This document shows, piece by piece, positions 26,745 through 35,418 of a DNA stretch of 64,000 nucleotides. Location: contig CAXXOZ010000021.1 of the NCBI GenBank assembly GCA_963676435.2, positions 13,842-77,841 on the forward strand, written 5' to 3'. The notes under the pieces are model-generated. The model did no database searches. It was given only the letters and a program-made list of their open reading frames with translations, and was not told where the DNA came from. The position numbers were made by a program, and so were the translations under genes. Source of the DNA: CAXXOZ01 sp963676435. GTDB lineage: Bacteria; Bacillota; Clostridia; Lachnospirales; Lachnospiraceae. The number at the start of each line of letters is the position of its first letter. Positions within the stretch are counted from its first letter, which is position 1.

Positions 26745-27617
26745 TCAAGTTTTTTTAGGCAGAGGTATCAGTTTTGATGTTTCAATTTGATAATTTTTAT
26801 AGTCACTTTTATTTGACAACTGCCTTTTTTCCATTAAAGGAATGCTTATAGTAGTGAAAAGAACATTGTTTAATAGCGCTCCTATACCTGTCCACCATAA
26901 ATAAGGATCCATAGAAATCAAAATCAAAAATACTCCCCACCACATAAGTATTTCACCCAAATAGTTAGGATGTCTAGAATACTTCCACAATCCAACATTA
27001 CATACTTTTCCAGGGTTTGATTTTGAAAATCTATACCTTTGATAATCAGCTATCAACTGGATAGTTGGTGCTATTAAACAAACACACATAGCCAAGACAG
27101 TTAATATATTAGGCTTCAATATAATATCAAAACTGTCTGGTATAACAATTAATATGCCTGGTATAATTGCTAAAAATACGATTATCGTAGGCATTAACTG
27201 TATACCAGAAAAATTTATAATCTGCCAAAATCTAGGATAATCATTTTTAAGCTTGTCATATCTCCAATCCTGATTTCCTAAGTTTTCAAACATAATAGCC
27301 CAGTTTACAGTTAATCTACCACCCCAATAAAGCACAGGAAGAAAAAGCATTAACACTTCTAACCTATATGCTTTTTCAAAAAATATTAAAAAAGCAAACA
27401 ACACAATTGGTAAAACACTCCAATAAGGATCATACACTGAAGAGTTTTTTAAAATAACACTAAACACCCATACAACTATAGTTGCTGCCACATCTCCTGC
27501 AAAGAGACGTAGCAGCATACTATTATCTTTTAATATTAAAAATACATAAATTCCTGCAAAACAGGCAACTAAATAAATTAGTACAATAATACAAATACTT
27601 TTTATTTTAGAATTCAT
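26745..27617 (-). CDS. DUF1295/ICMT-like membrane protein
   Basis: A polytopic membrane protein of 290 residues with about seven hydrophobic segments. The C-terminal motif KYSRHPNYLGEILMWWG is typical of the DUF1295 and isoprenylcysteine methyltransferase/steroid reductase-like group. The biochemical role is unknown. The longer upstream frame (to 27695) only reads through the glycine-rich end of the preceding gene in another frame. The true start at 27617 follows that gene's stop by one base. Confidence 0.82.
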   Translation of the reverse strand: MNSKIKSICIIVLIYLVACFAGIYVFLILKDNSMLLRLFAGDVAATIVVWVFSVILKNSSVYDPYWSVLPIVLFAFLIFFEKAYRLEVLMLFLPVLYWGGRLTVNWAIMFENLGNQDWRYDKLKNDYPRFWQIINFSGIQLMPTIIVFLAIIPGILIVIPDSFDIILKPNILTVLAMCVCLIAPTIQLIADYQRYRFSKSNPGKVCNVGLWKYSRHPNYLGEILMWWGVFLILISMDPYLWWTGIGALLNNVLFTTISIPLMEKRQLSNKSDYKNYQIETSKLIPLPKKT

Positions 27618-27618
27618 T

Positions 27619-29472
27619 TTACCATGAACCTCCACCGCCGCCGCCGAAACCGCCGCCTGAAAATCCACCGCCTGAGAATCCGCCACCACCGCCACTTGAC
27701 TTACTTTGTGGTCTTGATGTCATTGCACTGTTAGCTGAACGCATGGTAGAACTCATAAAGTGTGCAAACATCACTGTAGTGAACACATCATTTGTTCTAT
27801 ACCATGTCGGAGGTTCAATAGTTATATTTTCAAACTTTTTAATCCATTTATCTGATAATCCTAATACATATGTATATGGGAGAATATCATAAAAGTATTT
27901 TGGGTCATCCATAACCATGGCCTCAAGTTTTGGTTTTTCAGCCATTTTAAGAAAATTCTTAAATCCTCCTATTTTCCCTAACATATCATTTCCAAAATCT
28001 GTTCTCTTTGGCATAATATAGTAGAAGAAGGACATAATAACTGTACAGATAATTCCTATTAAGTATCCTGTCAGATATAGACTATCAACCATTACCGGTT
28101 CATACACAAATACAAAAAACGGAATTACAACAAATAATATTCCTGCAATTATACCACCTATTTTAGAACCTAATTTCTTCTTGTTATCAAAAAGACCTAC
28201 GAATAACCAAAACATACCACCTAATGGAAATAATGTACCCATAAGGGTAAATGAAAATTCATTTCCATAGTAATCATTAACTGGCTTTACTGTAATTAAA
28301 AGCATAGTGGCAATCATCATTAATACAACTAAAAATCTTTTTATCGGAAATTTGCTTTCAAATATTGCTTTTCGACTTTCCTTGTTATCCAAAGTACTAA
28401 TTACACTTTGAACAGTCAGATAAAATTTATTTTTCAAGTCTTTAGGTCTAACTTCATTTTTGCTTCTAAAAAGACCTGACATAAATAGACTTTCTTCTTC
28501 ATTGTCACCATCATAGTCTTTTATTTTTCTGATTACATATTTTCTTTTTTCATCTTCTATTTCAATATAGCCTTTATTAGCTAAATATATTAGAAGAGAA
28601 ACAACATCTTCATTGCTTGCTTTTCCATTATATAAAAATCCCACTCTTGCACTGTTGTAACCTTCTGGTGGGTAAAACTCTACTGTTTCAATTACTTTTT
28701 TATCTCTTCCAAAAATAACCCAGATTAAGAATGATAGTATAACAAAAATAATTGGAAGAATTATGCTAAGTATTGTTACAATGCTTACCAGGCTGTTTGC
28801 TCCTACAAAATAACCATCAGGAAGTTCCATTCTTACCGTGAGACCCCAACCTGGATAAAGAGTTCCAGCATAAGAACCTGTAATCACATTTCCATCAACC
28901 TGATATGTAAGGTTTTCATCATAACCAATAGCTCCATATTCACCTACAGAAAAACCTAGAGTAGAATCATCAAATTCCTTAGGCATAATAATTTTAAAAG
29001 TTACATTGTCTATGGTTGTATCCCATTCATCCCCAATAATATTAAAATATAATTCGTCTTTATCATTTAATGCATCTTTTCCGATGTCATATAAATAACT
29101 AATGGAATATGAATTTTCTCCTACTATGGTATAGTAAGGGTCACCTATTTTTATTACTTTATCTCCTGACTCATTATAAGTTTCAAAATTTGCATTTACT
29201 GAGATATTAGAGATTTCCGCTTTTCTTGTAGCCCCTTTACCATCTTCTCTAACAATTTCATTTGTCAAAGGTATGTTTCTGTATATTCCATGTTTATATA
29301 TATTAAAGTAAACACCTATATTTTCGGTAATCTGAAAGGTATTATTTTCATTTACAACTATATTCACGTCATAACTTTCAATAACATACTCATCACTATT
29401 GTCTTCAGCAAAAACAGTGGTGGGTATTAATAAAACCAATGAAAGTACTAAAAATACAAATATTTTTTTCAT
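27619..29472 (-). CDS. DUF2207 membrane protein with glycine-rich tail
   Basis: A 617-residue protein with a signal peptide (1 to about 22, ending VFAED), an extracellular DUF2207 domain (ESYDVNIVVNENNTFQITE, GIYRNIPL), a membrane helix near 235, a cytoplasmic segment and more helices (about 380-490). It ends in a Gly/Ser/Phe tail finishing GGGGGGSW. This tail is usual in DUF2207 and TPM-type proteins next to LemA. The local GC-rich stretch at its end reflects the glycine codons. It overlaps lemA by one base. Its function is unknown. Confidence 0.88.
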   Translation of the reverse strand: MKKIFVFLVLSLVLLIPTTVFAEDNSDEYVIESYDVNIVVNENNTFQITENIGVYFNIYKHGIYRNIPLTNEIVREDGKGATRKAEISNISVNANFETYNESGDKVIKIGDPYYTIVGENSYSISYLYDIGKDALNDKDELYFNIIGDEWDTTIDNVTFKIIMPKEFDDSTLGFSVGEYGAIGYDENLTYQVDGNVITGSYAGTLYPGWGLTVRMELPDGYFVGANSLVSIVTILSIILPIIFVILSFLIWVIFGRDKKVIETVEFYPPEGYNSARVGFLYNGKASNEDVVSLLIYLANKGYIEIEDEKRKYVIRKIKDYDGDNEEESLFMSGLFRSKNEVRPKDLKNKFYLTVQSVISTLDNKESRKAIFESKFPIKRFLVVLMMIATMLLITVKPVNDYYGNEFSFTLMGTLFPLGGMFWLFVGLFDNKKKLGSKIGGIIAGILFVVIPFFVFVYEPVMVDSLYLTGYLIGIICTVIMSFFYYIMPKRTDFGNDMLGKIGGFKNFLKMAEKPKLEAMVMDDPKYFYDILPYTYVLGLSDKWIKKFENITIEPPTWYRTNDVFTTVMFAHFMSSTMRSANSAMTSRPQSKSSGGGGGFSGGGFSGGGFGGGGGGSW

Positions 29473-30029
29473 TAGAATTCCACCTTAACATTTTCTCTTT
29501 CTGCTTCACTTGAAACTTCAAACATTTTTTCTTCGGTAAATCTAAACATTCCCGCGATAATATTGCTAGGAAACATTTGAACTTTATTATTTAAGTTTTT
29601 AACTACTGCATTATAGTACTTTCTTGAATTAGCTATATCTTCTTCAATTTTCTTAAGCTGTCCACTTAAATCCATAAAGTTTTGGTTTGCTTTTAAATCA
29701 GGATAGTTTTCCTGCAACATTAAGAGTCTTGAAAGAGCACCTGTCAAATCCTGATTCGCTGCTATTTTATCTGCTGGAGACATTTGATCATATGCAGAGT
29801 TTCTAAGCGCTGTAACTCTTTCTAATGTTTCTTTCTCATGTGTTGCGTAACCTTTTACTGTTTCAACTAAGTTCGGTATTAAATCCCATCTCTTTTTTAG
29901 ATAAACATCCATTGTAGAAAAAGCTTCTCTTACTGTATTTCTTAATTTTACAAAACTGTTGTATGATCCAATAAACCACATTATTAATATCAATACAACA
30001 ACTCCAATAACTATTAATGCTATTAACAT
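29472..30029 (-). CDS. lemA: LemA family protein
   Basis: A 185-residue protein with an N-terminal membrane anchor (about 3-22) and a long helical bundle. LemA marks are YNSFVKLRNTVREAFSTMDVYLKKRWDLIPNLVETVKGYA (given here by its ends: YNSFV to VKGYA, about residues 24-63) and YNxxVKxLNNKVQMFPSNIIA. It is first in a two- or three-gene operon with DUF2207. The pair is widespread, and its role is not established. Confidence 0.93.
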   Translation of the reverse strand: MLIALIVIGVVVLILIMWFIGSYNSFVKLRNTVREAFSTMDVYLKKRWDLIPNLVETVKGYATHEKETLERVTALRNSAYDQMSPADKIAANQDLTGALSRLLMLQENYPDLKANQNFMDLSGQLKKIEEDIANSRKYYNAVVKNLNNKVQMFPSNIIAGMFRFTEEKMFEVSSEAERENVKVEF

Positions 30030-30091
30030 ATTTTAATCTCCCATCTTTATTTTTTATTTAATATTATACTAGTTAAAAGAGTTATAGTCAA

Positions 30092-30114
30092 AATAAAAAA
30101 GCCTTTACGGCTTT
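30092..30114 (-). terminator. Terminator of the alarmone synthetase gene
   Basis: AAAGCC (30098-30103) pairs with GGCTTT (30109-30114) over a 5-base loop, followed on the minus strand by TTTATTTT. Confidence 0.7.
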
Positions 30115-30118
30115 AGTA

Positions 30119-30676
30119 CTATAGTATTTCATAAAGCTTTTCTTCTATATTAGAAAGCTGTTTGGAATATTTTAATAATTCTTCATATACATTGGTTTTT
30201 TTATCGCTGTTTTCTTTATATGCTATCCTATGTTCCATACTGGCCCAAAAATCCATAGCTATAGTTCTTATTTGTATTTCTACAGGAAAGTATTCTTTAT
30301 CTTCATATAAAAAAACAGGGACCTCTACAATTATGTGCAAACTTCTATATCCGTTTGATTTAGGATTAATCACATAATCTCTTTCTTTAATAATAATCAC
30401 ATCAGAAAATCTGTCAAACAGCTCTTTTATTAGATAAACATCTTCTTTGAAATAACAAATAATCCTTATTCCAGCAATATCTGTCAAATTTTCTCTAGCT
30501 GATTCTAAACCACTTGAAAAATTTCTTCTTAACAATTTTTCTTCTATACTTTCATAGCTTTTTAATCTGCTTTGTATATTATGTATTGACTTGTCAAGTT
30601 CTAAAGATTCAATTTTCACCATTAATGATTTCAAAACATACTCATACGGCTTTAAAAATTCATTATATTCTTCCAC
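30119..30676 (-). CDS. Small alarmone synthetase (RelA/SpoT domain, RelQ-like)
   Basis: A 185-residue protein consisting of the (p)ppGpp synthetase domain only. Visible motifs are the basic KSYESIEEKLLRRN region, DIAGIRIICYFKEDVY, NPKSNGYRSLHIIVEVP (the substrate-binding YRS) and EIQIRTIAMDFWASMEHRI. It lacks a hydrolase domain and the TGS/ACT regulatory tail of long Rel proteins, so it is a stand-alone synthetase, slightly shorter than typical RelQ. Confidence 0.9.
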   Translation of the reverse strand: MEEYNEFLKPYEYVLKSLMVKIESLELDKSIHNIQSRLKSYESIEEKLLRRNFSSGLESARENLTDIAGIRIICYFKEDVYLIKELFDRFSDVIIIKERDYVINPKSNGYRSLHIIVEVPVFLYEDKEYFPVEIQIRTIAMDFWASMEHRIAYKENSDKKTNVYEELLKYSKQLSNIEEKLYEIL

Positions 30677-30745
30677 ATTTATACCTCCAAAAGTTTTATG
30701 CTTTTATTTAAACACTTGAAAGTGATAATCATATGATTGAAATGT

Positions 30746-30778
30746 GAAAAAAACCGCCTCACTTTAATTGTGAGACGG
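30746..30778 (-). terminator. Terminator of fba
   Basis: Stem CCGTCTCAC / GTGAGGCGG (30770-30778 and 30754-30762) with one mismatch and a 7-base loop, then eight T on the minus strand. Confidence 0.85.
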
Positions 30779-30787
30779 CTAAATGAC

Positions 30788-31723
30788 TTAAGCTTTATCA
30801 TTACTTCCTAATACATTTTTAATTTTGTGTTCAACTATATCTCTTATGTTATCTCTAGCTGGAGTAAGATATTTTCTTGGGTCAAAGTCTTCTGGATGTT
30901 TAGTCATATGTTCTCTTATTCCTGCTGTTAAAGCAAGTCTTAAATCAGAGTCAATATTTATTTTACAAACAGCCATTGAAGCTGACTTTCTTAACATATC
31001 TTCTGGAATTCCAATAGCATCTTTTAGTGCTCCGCCATTTTCATTTATTGTTTTAACATATTCAGGAACAACACTTGATGCTCCATGTAAAACTATTGGG
31101 AAGTTAGGAAGTCTTTTCTCTATCTCCTCAAGAATGTCAAATCTTAATTCTGGATCCTGTCCTGGTTTGAATTTGAATGCACCATGACTTGTTCCAATTG
31201 CAATCGCAAGTGAATCAACACCTGTTCTTTTTACAAATTCTTCTACTTCTTCTGGTCTTGTATATGAAGCATCTTCTGCACTAACATTAACATCATCCTC
31301 AATACCCGCAAGCTTACCAAGTTCACCTTCAACCACAACTCCTCTAGCATGAGCATAGTCTACAACTTTTTTTGTTAAAGCAATGTTATCTTCAAAACTA
31401 TGTTTTGAGCCATCAATCATAACAGATGTAAATCCTCCATCTATACATGATTTACATACTTCAAAATCTTCTCCATGATCTAAATGAAGAGCTATTGGTA
31501 AATCACACTCTAAAAGAGCTGCCTCTACTAATTTAACTAAGTAATTGTGTTTGGCATATTTTCTTGCACCTGCTGACACCTGAAGTATCAAAGGAGAATT
31601 TAATTTTGCTGCCGCCTCTGTAATACCTTGGATTATTTCCATATTGTTTACATTAAAAGCACCAATTGCATAACCACCTTCATACGCTTTTTTAAACATT
31701 TCTGTTGTTGAAACTAACGCCAT
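30788..31723 (-). CDS. fba: Fructose-bisphosphate aldolase, class II
   Basis: A zinc-dependent aldolase of 311 residues that splits fructose 1,6-bisphosphate in glycolysis. Family motifs are GAFNVNNMEIIQGI, the zinc-ligand segment ALHLDHGEDFE, GYDSVMIDGS-type GFTSVMIDGS, VVEGELGKLAG and LHGASSV. A closely related tagatose-bisphosphate aldolase cannot be wholly excluded, but nothing nearby suggests tagatose use. A promoter (31762-31790) and a strong terminator make it a single-gene unit. Confidence 0.92.
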   Translation of the reverse strand: MALVSTTEMFKKAYEGGYAIGAFNVNNMEIIQGITEAAAKLNSPLILQVSAGARKYAKHNYLVKLVEAALLECDLPIALHLDHGEDFEVCKSCIDGGFTSVMIDGSKHSFEDNIALTKKVVDYAHARGVVVEGELGKLAGIEDDVNVSAEDASYTRPEEVEEFVKRTGVDSLAIAIGTSHGAFKFKPGQDPELRFDILEEIEKRLPNFPIVLHGASSVVPEYVKTINENGGALKDAIGIPEDMLRKSASMAVCKINIDSDLRLALTAGIREHMTKHPEDFDPRKYLTPARDNIRDIVEHKIKNVLGSNDKA

Positions 31724-31761
31724 ATTTATTTACCATCCTTTCTAAAAGTATCTTCTATAAA

Positions 31762-31790
31762 AATATAACATTGAGTATTAAAAAAGTAAA
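31762..31790 (-). promoter_or_regulatory. fba promoter
   Basis: -35 TTTACT (31785-31790), 17-base spacer, -10 TATATT (31762-31767) on the minus strand, about 40 bases before the start. Confidence 0.55.
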
Positions 31791-31823
31791 CAAAAACAAA
31801 CCTAGTATAATATTTAGTACAAA

Positions 31824-32393
31824 TTAAAAATTTATTAAACCTAAATGTTCTAATAAAATCTTAGCACCTATTAATATAAGTATAAAACCACCTGCAAACT
31901 CTGCTTTATTTTTATATTTTGTGCCAAACTTGTTTCCTATAATAACTGCTACAAAAGATAATATAAATGTAATTATTCCTATTATTATAATAGAAATCCA
32001 AATATTTGTCTTTAAAAATGCAAATGTTATCCCCACTGCCAAAGCATCTATACTAGTAGCAATAGACAAAATAAATAGTTCTTTTAAGTCAAAAGTAACT
32101 GTGCAGGTATCCTGTTCTTCATTTTTTATTGCTTCATATAGCATCTTTCCTCCTATAAAAGCAAGTAAAGCAAAAGCAATCCAGTGATCAATGCTTACTA
32201 TATAACTTTCAAACTGTTTTCCAAGCATCCATCCTATTAAAGGCATAACAGCCTGAAATCCCCCAAAGAATATTGCAATCACAACTGACTGTCCATATTC
32301 TATCTTTTTCATCTTTAGTCCTTTACAAATTGATACAGCAAAAGCATCCATTGCTAGACCTATTCCTATTAAACCGATTTGAATTATACTCAT
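31824..32393 (-). CDS. mntP: Manganese efflux pump MntP
   Basis: A 189-residue membrane protein with six helices. It shows the MntP/DUF204 marks IGLAMDAFAVSICKGLKMKK near the N terminus and a matching second-half ATSIDALAVGITFAF, the paired Asp-containing repeats that conduct Mn2+. The start is at 32393. I looked for a yybP-ykoY manganese riboswitch in the roughly 140 bases upstream and did not see one. Confidence 0.92.
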   Translation of the reverse strand: MSIIQIGLIGIGLAMDAFAVSICKGLKMKKIEYGQSVVIAIFFGGFQAVMPLIGWMLGKQFESYIVSIDHWIAFALLAFIGGKMLYEAIKNEEQDTCTVTFDLKELFILSIATSIDALAVGITFAFLKTNIWISIIIIGIITFILSFVAVIIGNKFGTKYKNKAEFAGGFILILIGAKILLEHLGLINF

Positions 32394-32536
32394 AATTGTA
32401 TTTCCTTTAGTACATTTTAAATTTTATTTTTTATCTCTCAAAAGATTATATACTATTTTTCTTGTTAATATTTGCTAAATTTCACCTTTTATTATATAAT
32501 GTTTTTAATCAAAATAGTTAAACTTGTTTTTTTTGC

Positions 32537-32565
32537 TTGACAAATCATATTTCCTAGCATATGAT
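32537..32565 (+). promoter_or_regulatory. amt-PII promoter
   Basis: Near-consensus -35 TTGACA (32537-32542), 17-base spacer, -10 TATGAT (32560-32565). RNA should begin around 32572, at the edge of the conserved leader motif. Confidence 0.75.
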
Positions 32566-32569
32566 TGCA

Positions 32570-32618
32570 ACAAGAACGGCAACGGCGTCTGGGAAAAAGA
32601 TTTCCCCGGCGCCTTTTT
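32570..32618 (+). promoter_or_regulatory. amt-PII leader element: conserved motif plus terminator hairpin
   Basis: ACAAGAAC (32570-32577) is followed by AACGGCG. GGCG (32584-32587) pairs with CGCC (32610-32613), and an inner stem GGGAAA (32591-32596) pairs with TTTCCC (32601-32606) over an AAGA loop. Five T follow directly. The strong promoter lies just upstream and the gene 40 bases downstream, so this is an intrinsic terminator within the leader that must be overridden for expression. The same plan is present before glnA at 19322-19359. Confidence 0.75.
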
Positions 32619-32660
32619 CTGTTCACAAATTTATAATAATAATTTCAGGAGGTGTTATGT

Positions 32661-34433
32661 ATGAGCGCAGTTGACACACTATGGGTACTATTAGGTGCCG
32701 CACTAGTATTCTTTATGCAGGCAGGATTTGCAATGGTTGAAACGGGATTTACCAGAGCAAAAAATGCAGGTAACATAATTATGAAAAATCTTATGGACTT
32801 CTCAGCAGGAACAATAGTTTATTGGTTAATAGGATTTGGTATCATGTACGGAGAGAACAAAGCAATCAATGCTTTATTTGGAACTTTAACTCCAGCAGTT
32901 AGTCAGTCTACAGACTGGACATCATTAATCTTCCAGACAGTATTCTGTGCTACAGCAGCAACAATCGTATCAGGAGCAATGGCAGAAAGAACAAAGTTCA
33001 AATCATATTTGATTTACTCAATCGTTCTTAGTGCAATCGTTTATCCTATCTCAGGACATTGGATCTGGGGTGGTGGCTGGTTAGCTAGCCTTGGAACAGA
33101 AGGTGGACTACTTTCAGGATTGGGAGCTTATGGATTCCATGACTTTGCAGGATCTACAGTAGTACATATGGTTGGTGGTGTTGCCGCATTAGTAGGTGCT
33201 AAAATATTAGGAGCACGTATTGGAAAATATGGCAAAGACGGAAAAGCAAGAGCTATTCCAGGACATTCATTAACATTAGGAGCTTTAGGTGTATTCATTC
33301 TTTGGTTTGGATGGTTCGGATTTAACGGAGCTTCATCATTAGCAATGGAAGGTCTTACAACAAATGTTCCTAGAATCTTTGTAACAACAAACGTAGCTGC
33401 AGCAGTAGCAGCAGTAGCAGTAATGGCTATCACTTGGATTAAATACAAAAAACCTGATGTTTCTATGACACTTAATGGTGCATTAGCAGGTCTTGTAGCA
33501 ATCACAGCTGGTTGTTCTACAGTAACAGTAACAGGTGCAGCAATTATCGGTTTAATAGCAGGTATCTTCGTAGTATTTGGTATCGAATTTATAGATAAAG
33601 TTCTTAAAATTGACGATCCAGTTGGAGCAGTTGGTGTACACGGTATCTCAGGTGCACTTGGAACAATTTTAGTAGGTGTATTTGCTTACTACGATCCATA
33701 TACAGATGCAGACGTTTTAGTATCAGGTGGCGGTCTTGGTCTTGTATACGGCGGTGGCGGAGCTCAGTTATTAGTTCAGATCATTGGTGTAGTAGCTGTA
33801 GCAGTATATGTAGCAATCGTTATGGGTATCGTTTTCAAAGTTATCAAAGCAACAGTTGGCTTAAGAGTTTCTATGGAAGATGAAATCGAAGGATTAGATA
33901 CAACAGAACATGGTTTAGCAGCAGCTTACTCTGATTTCGTTACAGCTCCAAGCATTCTTCCATCATCAAAAGCTCCAGAAGTTAAAATGGTTGATGGTAA
34001 AGTAGCAGTTGAAGAAGCAGTACCTGTACAGGTATTACCAGCTGAAGGAAATGTAGCATCAGATGTTAAAATATCAAAACTTTCAATTATCTGTAAACAG
34101 AACAGACTTGAACTATTGAAAGAAGCTTTAAATGAAGTAGGAGTAACAGGACTTACTGTAACTCAAGTGTTAGGATGCGGAGTACAAAAAGGTTATGCAG
34201 AATACTATCGTGGAAATCCAGTAGAATTAACACTTCTTCCTAAAATACAAGTGGATGTAGTTGTAAGCAAAGTACCAGTAAAAGATGTGGTAGAAGCAGC
34301 TACAAAAGCACTATACACAGGCAGCATTGGTGATGGTAAAATCTTCATTTACGATGTTGAAAATGTAATCAAGGTTAGAACTGGTGAACAGGGATATGAA
34401 GCCCTTCAGGGTGATGATTCCTTAACTGTTTAA
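32661..34433 (+). CDS. amt: Ammonium channel fused to P-II regulatory domain
   Basis: A 590-residue fusion. Residues 1 to about 415 form an Amt/MEP/Rh ammonium channel (VETGFTRAKNAGNIIMKN, DFAGSTVVHMVGG with the pore His, and GVHGISGALGTI with the second His). After a flexible, Pro/Val-rich linker the last 115 or so residues form a GlnB/GlnK-type P-II domain with a T-loop containing EYYRGN (the Tyr usually modified in free P-II) and the B-loop TGSIGDGKIF. Normally P-II is a separate protein that plugs the channel; here inhibitor and channel are tethered. The ATG at 32661 has AGGAGG 8 nt upstream. Confidence 0.95.
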   Translation: MSAVDTLWVLLGAALVFFMQAGFAMVETGFTRAKNAGNIIMKNLMDFSAGTIVYWLIGFGIMYGENKAINALFGTLTPAVSQSTDWTSLIFQTVFCATAATIVSGAMAERTKFKSYLIYSIVLSAIVYPISGHWIWGGGWLASLGTEGGLLSGLGAYGFHDFAGSTVVHMVGGVAALVGAKILGARIGKYGKDGKARAIPGHSLTLGALGVFILWFGWFGFNGASSLAMEGLTTNVPRIFVTTNVAAAVAAVAVMAITWIKYKKPDVSMTLNGALAGLVAITAGCSTVTVTGAAIIGLIAGIFVVFGIEFIDKVLKIDDPVGAVGVHGISGALGTILVGVFAYYDPYTDADVLVSGGGLGLVYGGGGAQLLVQIIGVVAVAVYVAIVMGIVFKVIKATVGLRVSMEDEIEGLDTTEHGLAAAYSDFVTAPSILPSSKAPEVKMVDGKVAVEEAVPVQVLPAEGNVASDVKISKLSIICKQNRLELLKEALNEVGVTGLTVTQVLGCGVQKGYAEYYRGNPVELTLLPKIQVDVVVSKVPVKDVVEAATKALYTGSIGDGKIFIYDVENVIKVRTGEQGYEALQGDDSLTV

Positions 34434-34454
34434 CATAGTTTTCCCAAACTAAGA

Positions 34455-34483
34455 AAAGACCTCTATATAGGGGTCTTTTTTCT
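34455..34483 (+). terminator. Terminator of amt-PII
   Basis: AAAGACC (34455-34461) pairs with GGTCTTT (34472-34478) and the stem runs into a T-run. Confidence 0.8.
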
Positions 34484-34509
34484 ATGTTATAATAAATATA
34501 AATTTATTG

Positions 34510-34540
34510 TTGACTCTACCCTTAGAGGATACCTTATCAT
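34510..34540 (+). promoter_or_regulatory. MerR-type promoter with 19-base spacer and dyad
   Basis: -35 TTGACT (34510-34515) and -10 TATCAT (34535-34540) are separated by 19 bases. Within the spacer lies CTCTACCCTTAGAG (34514-34527), arms CTCTA and TAGAG. An overlong spacer carrying a dyad is the hallmark of promoters twisted open by MerR-family activators, so the next gene probably controls itself. Confidence 0.7.
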
Positions 34541-34559
34541 AAACATAAGGAGAAATGTT

Positions 34560-35369
34560 ATGTATCGAATCGGAGATTTTTCAAAACTAACTAAAACTTC
34601 TATTAAAGCTCTACGCTATTACGAAGATGTAGGTTTGTTAAAACCAGAGTTTAAAGATCCTGTAAACATGTACAGATTCTACTCTAGCAAACAGTTAATT
34701 AAATTACATCAAATTCACGCCTATAGACAGGCAGGATTATCTATTGAAGAAATAAAGAAGATATTTAACGGTCATAATTCACTAGATATTCTAGAGCAAA
34801 GAAAGACAATGTTATGTAATGAAATGTCTCATATAAATAGCCAGATCTCTCAAATAGAATTCATACTTTCAGGTAAAGAGGAGGAGTCAATAATGAAATA
34901 CAGTGTAATAGTAAAACAAACCCCAGAATGTATCGTTTATTACAAAGAAATGAATATAACAAGTTATGATGATTATTTTACCGAAATTCCCAAAATAGGA
35001 GAAGAGGTAACAAAAGCAAATCCAGACTTAAAATGTCTAATTCCAGAATACTGTTTTATAAGATATCTCGATGGAGAATATAAAGAAAAAGATTTTCGCA
35101 TCGAGTATTGTGAAGCTGTAGAAAAAATGGGCAACGAAACAGAAACAATAAAATTCAAAAAAATCGATTCTGTAACTGCTGCTTGTGTACTTCATAAGGG
35201 ACCATACTCTGATTTAAGAAAAGCTTATGCTTTTATAATGGATTGGGTAGAAAAAAATGATTATAAGATATCAGAAAGTCCTAGAGAAAGTTATATTGAC
35301 GGTATTTGGAATAAAGAAGATCCTAAAGAATGGTTAACAGAGATTCAAATACCAATTGTTAAAAAGTAA
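34560..35369 (+). CDS. MerR family regulator with GyrI-like effector domain
   Basis: A 269-residue regulator. Residues 1-70 form the MerR winged helix (YRIGDFSKLTKTSIKALRYYEDVGLL), about 75-110 the dimerisation coiled coil, and about 115-269 a GyrI-like small-molecule domain of the BmrR type (VIVKQTPECIVYYKE, CVLHKGPYSDLRKAYAFIMDW, ending LTEIQIPI). It probably responds to cationic drug-like ligands. No transporter gene is adjacent on the same strand; the exporter at 19.5-23.7 kb has its own MarR. Confidence 0.9.
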   Translation: MYRIGDFSKLTKTSIKALRYYEDVGLLKPEFKDPVNMYRFYSSKQLIKLHQIHAYRQAGLSIEEIKKIFNGHNSLDILEQRKTMLCNEMSHINSQISQIEFILSGKEEESIMKYSVIVKQTPECIVYYKEMNITSYDDYFTEIPKIGEEVTKANPDLKCLIPEYCFIRYLDGEYKEKDFRIEYCEAVEKMGNETETIKFKKIDSVTAACVLHKGPYSDLRKAYAFIMDWVEKNDYKISESPRESYIDGIWNKEDPKEWLTEIQIPIVKK

Positions 35370-35378
35370 TTCTAAAGA

Positions 35379-35416
35379 AACCCAGAGTCTTGTTTAAATT
35401 GACTCTGGGGTTTTTT
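35379..35416. terminator. Bidirectional terminator between convergent genes
   Basis: CCCAGAGTC (35381-35389) pairs with GACTCTGGG (35401-35409), 11-base loop. Six T follow on the plus strand and TTTCTTT on the minus strand, so it serves both the MerR gene and the dehydrogenase gene. Confidence 0.85.
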
Positions 35417-35418
35417 CA

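Noticed and set aside
27619..27720. GC-rich patch as a sign of transfer
   Set aside because: It encodes the glycine-rich tail of the DUF2207 protein, which forces GGN codons.
32394..32530. yybP-ykoY manganese riboswitch before mntP
   Set aside because: The upstream stretch is AT-rich and lacks the conserved three-way junction and loop sequences.
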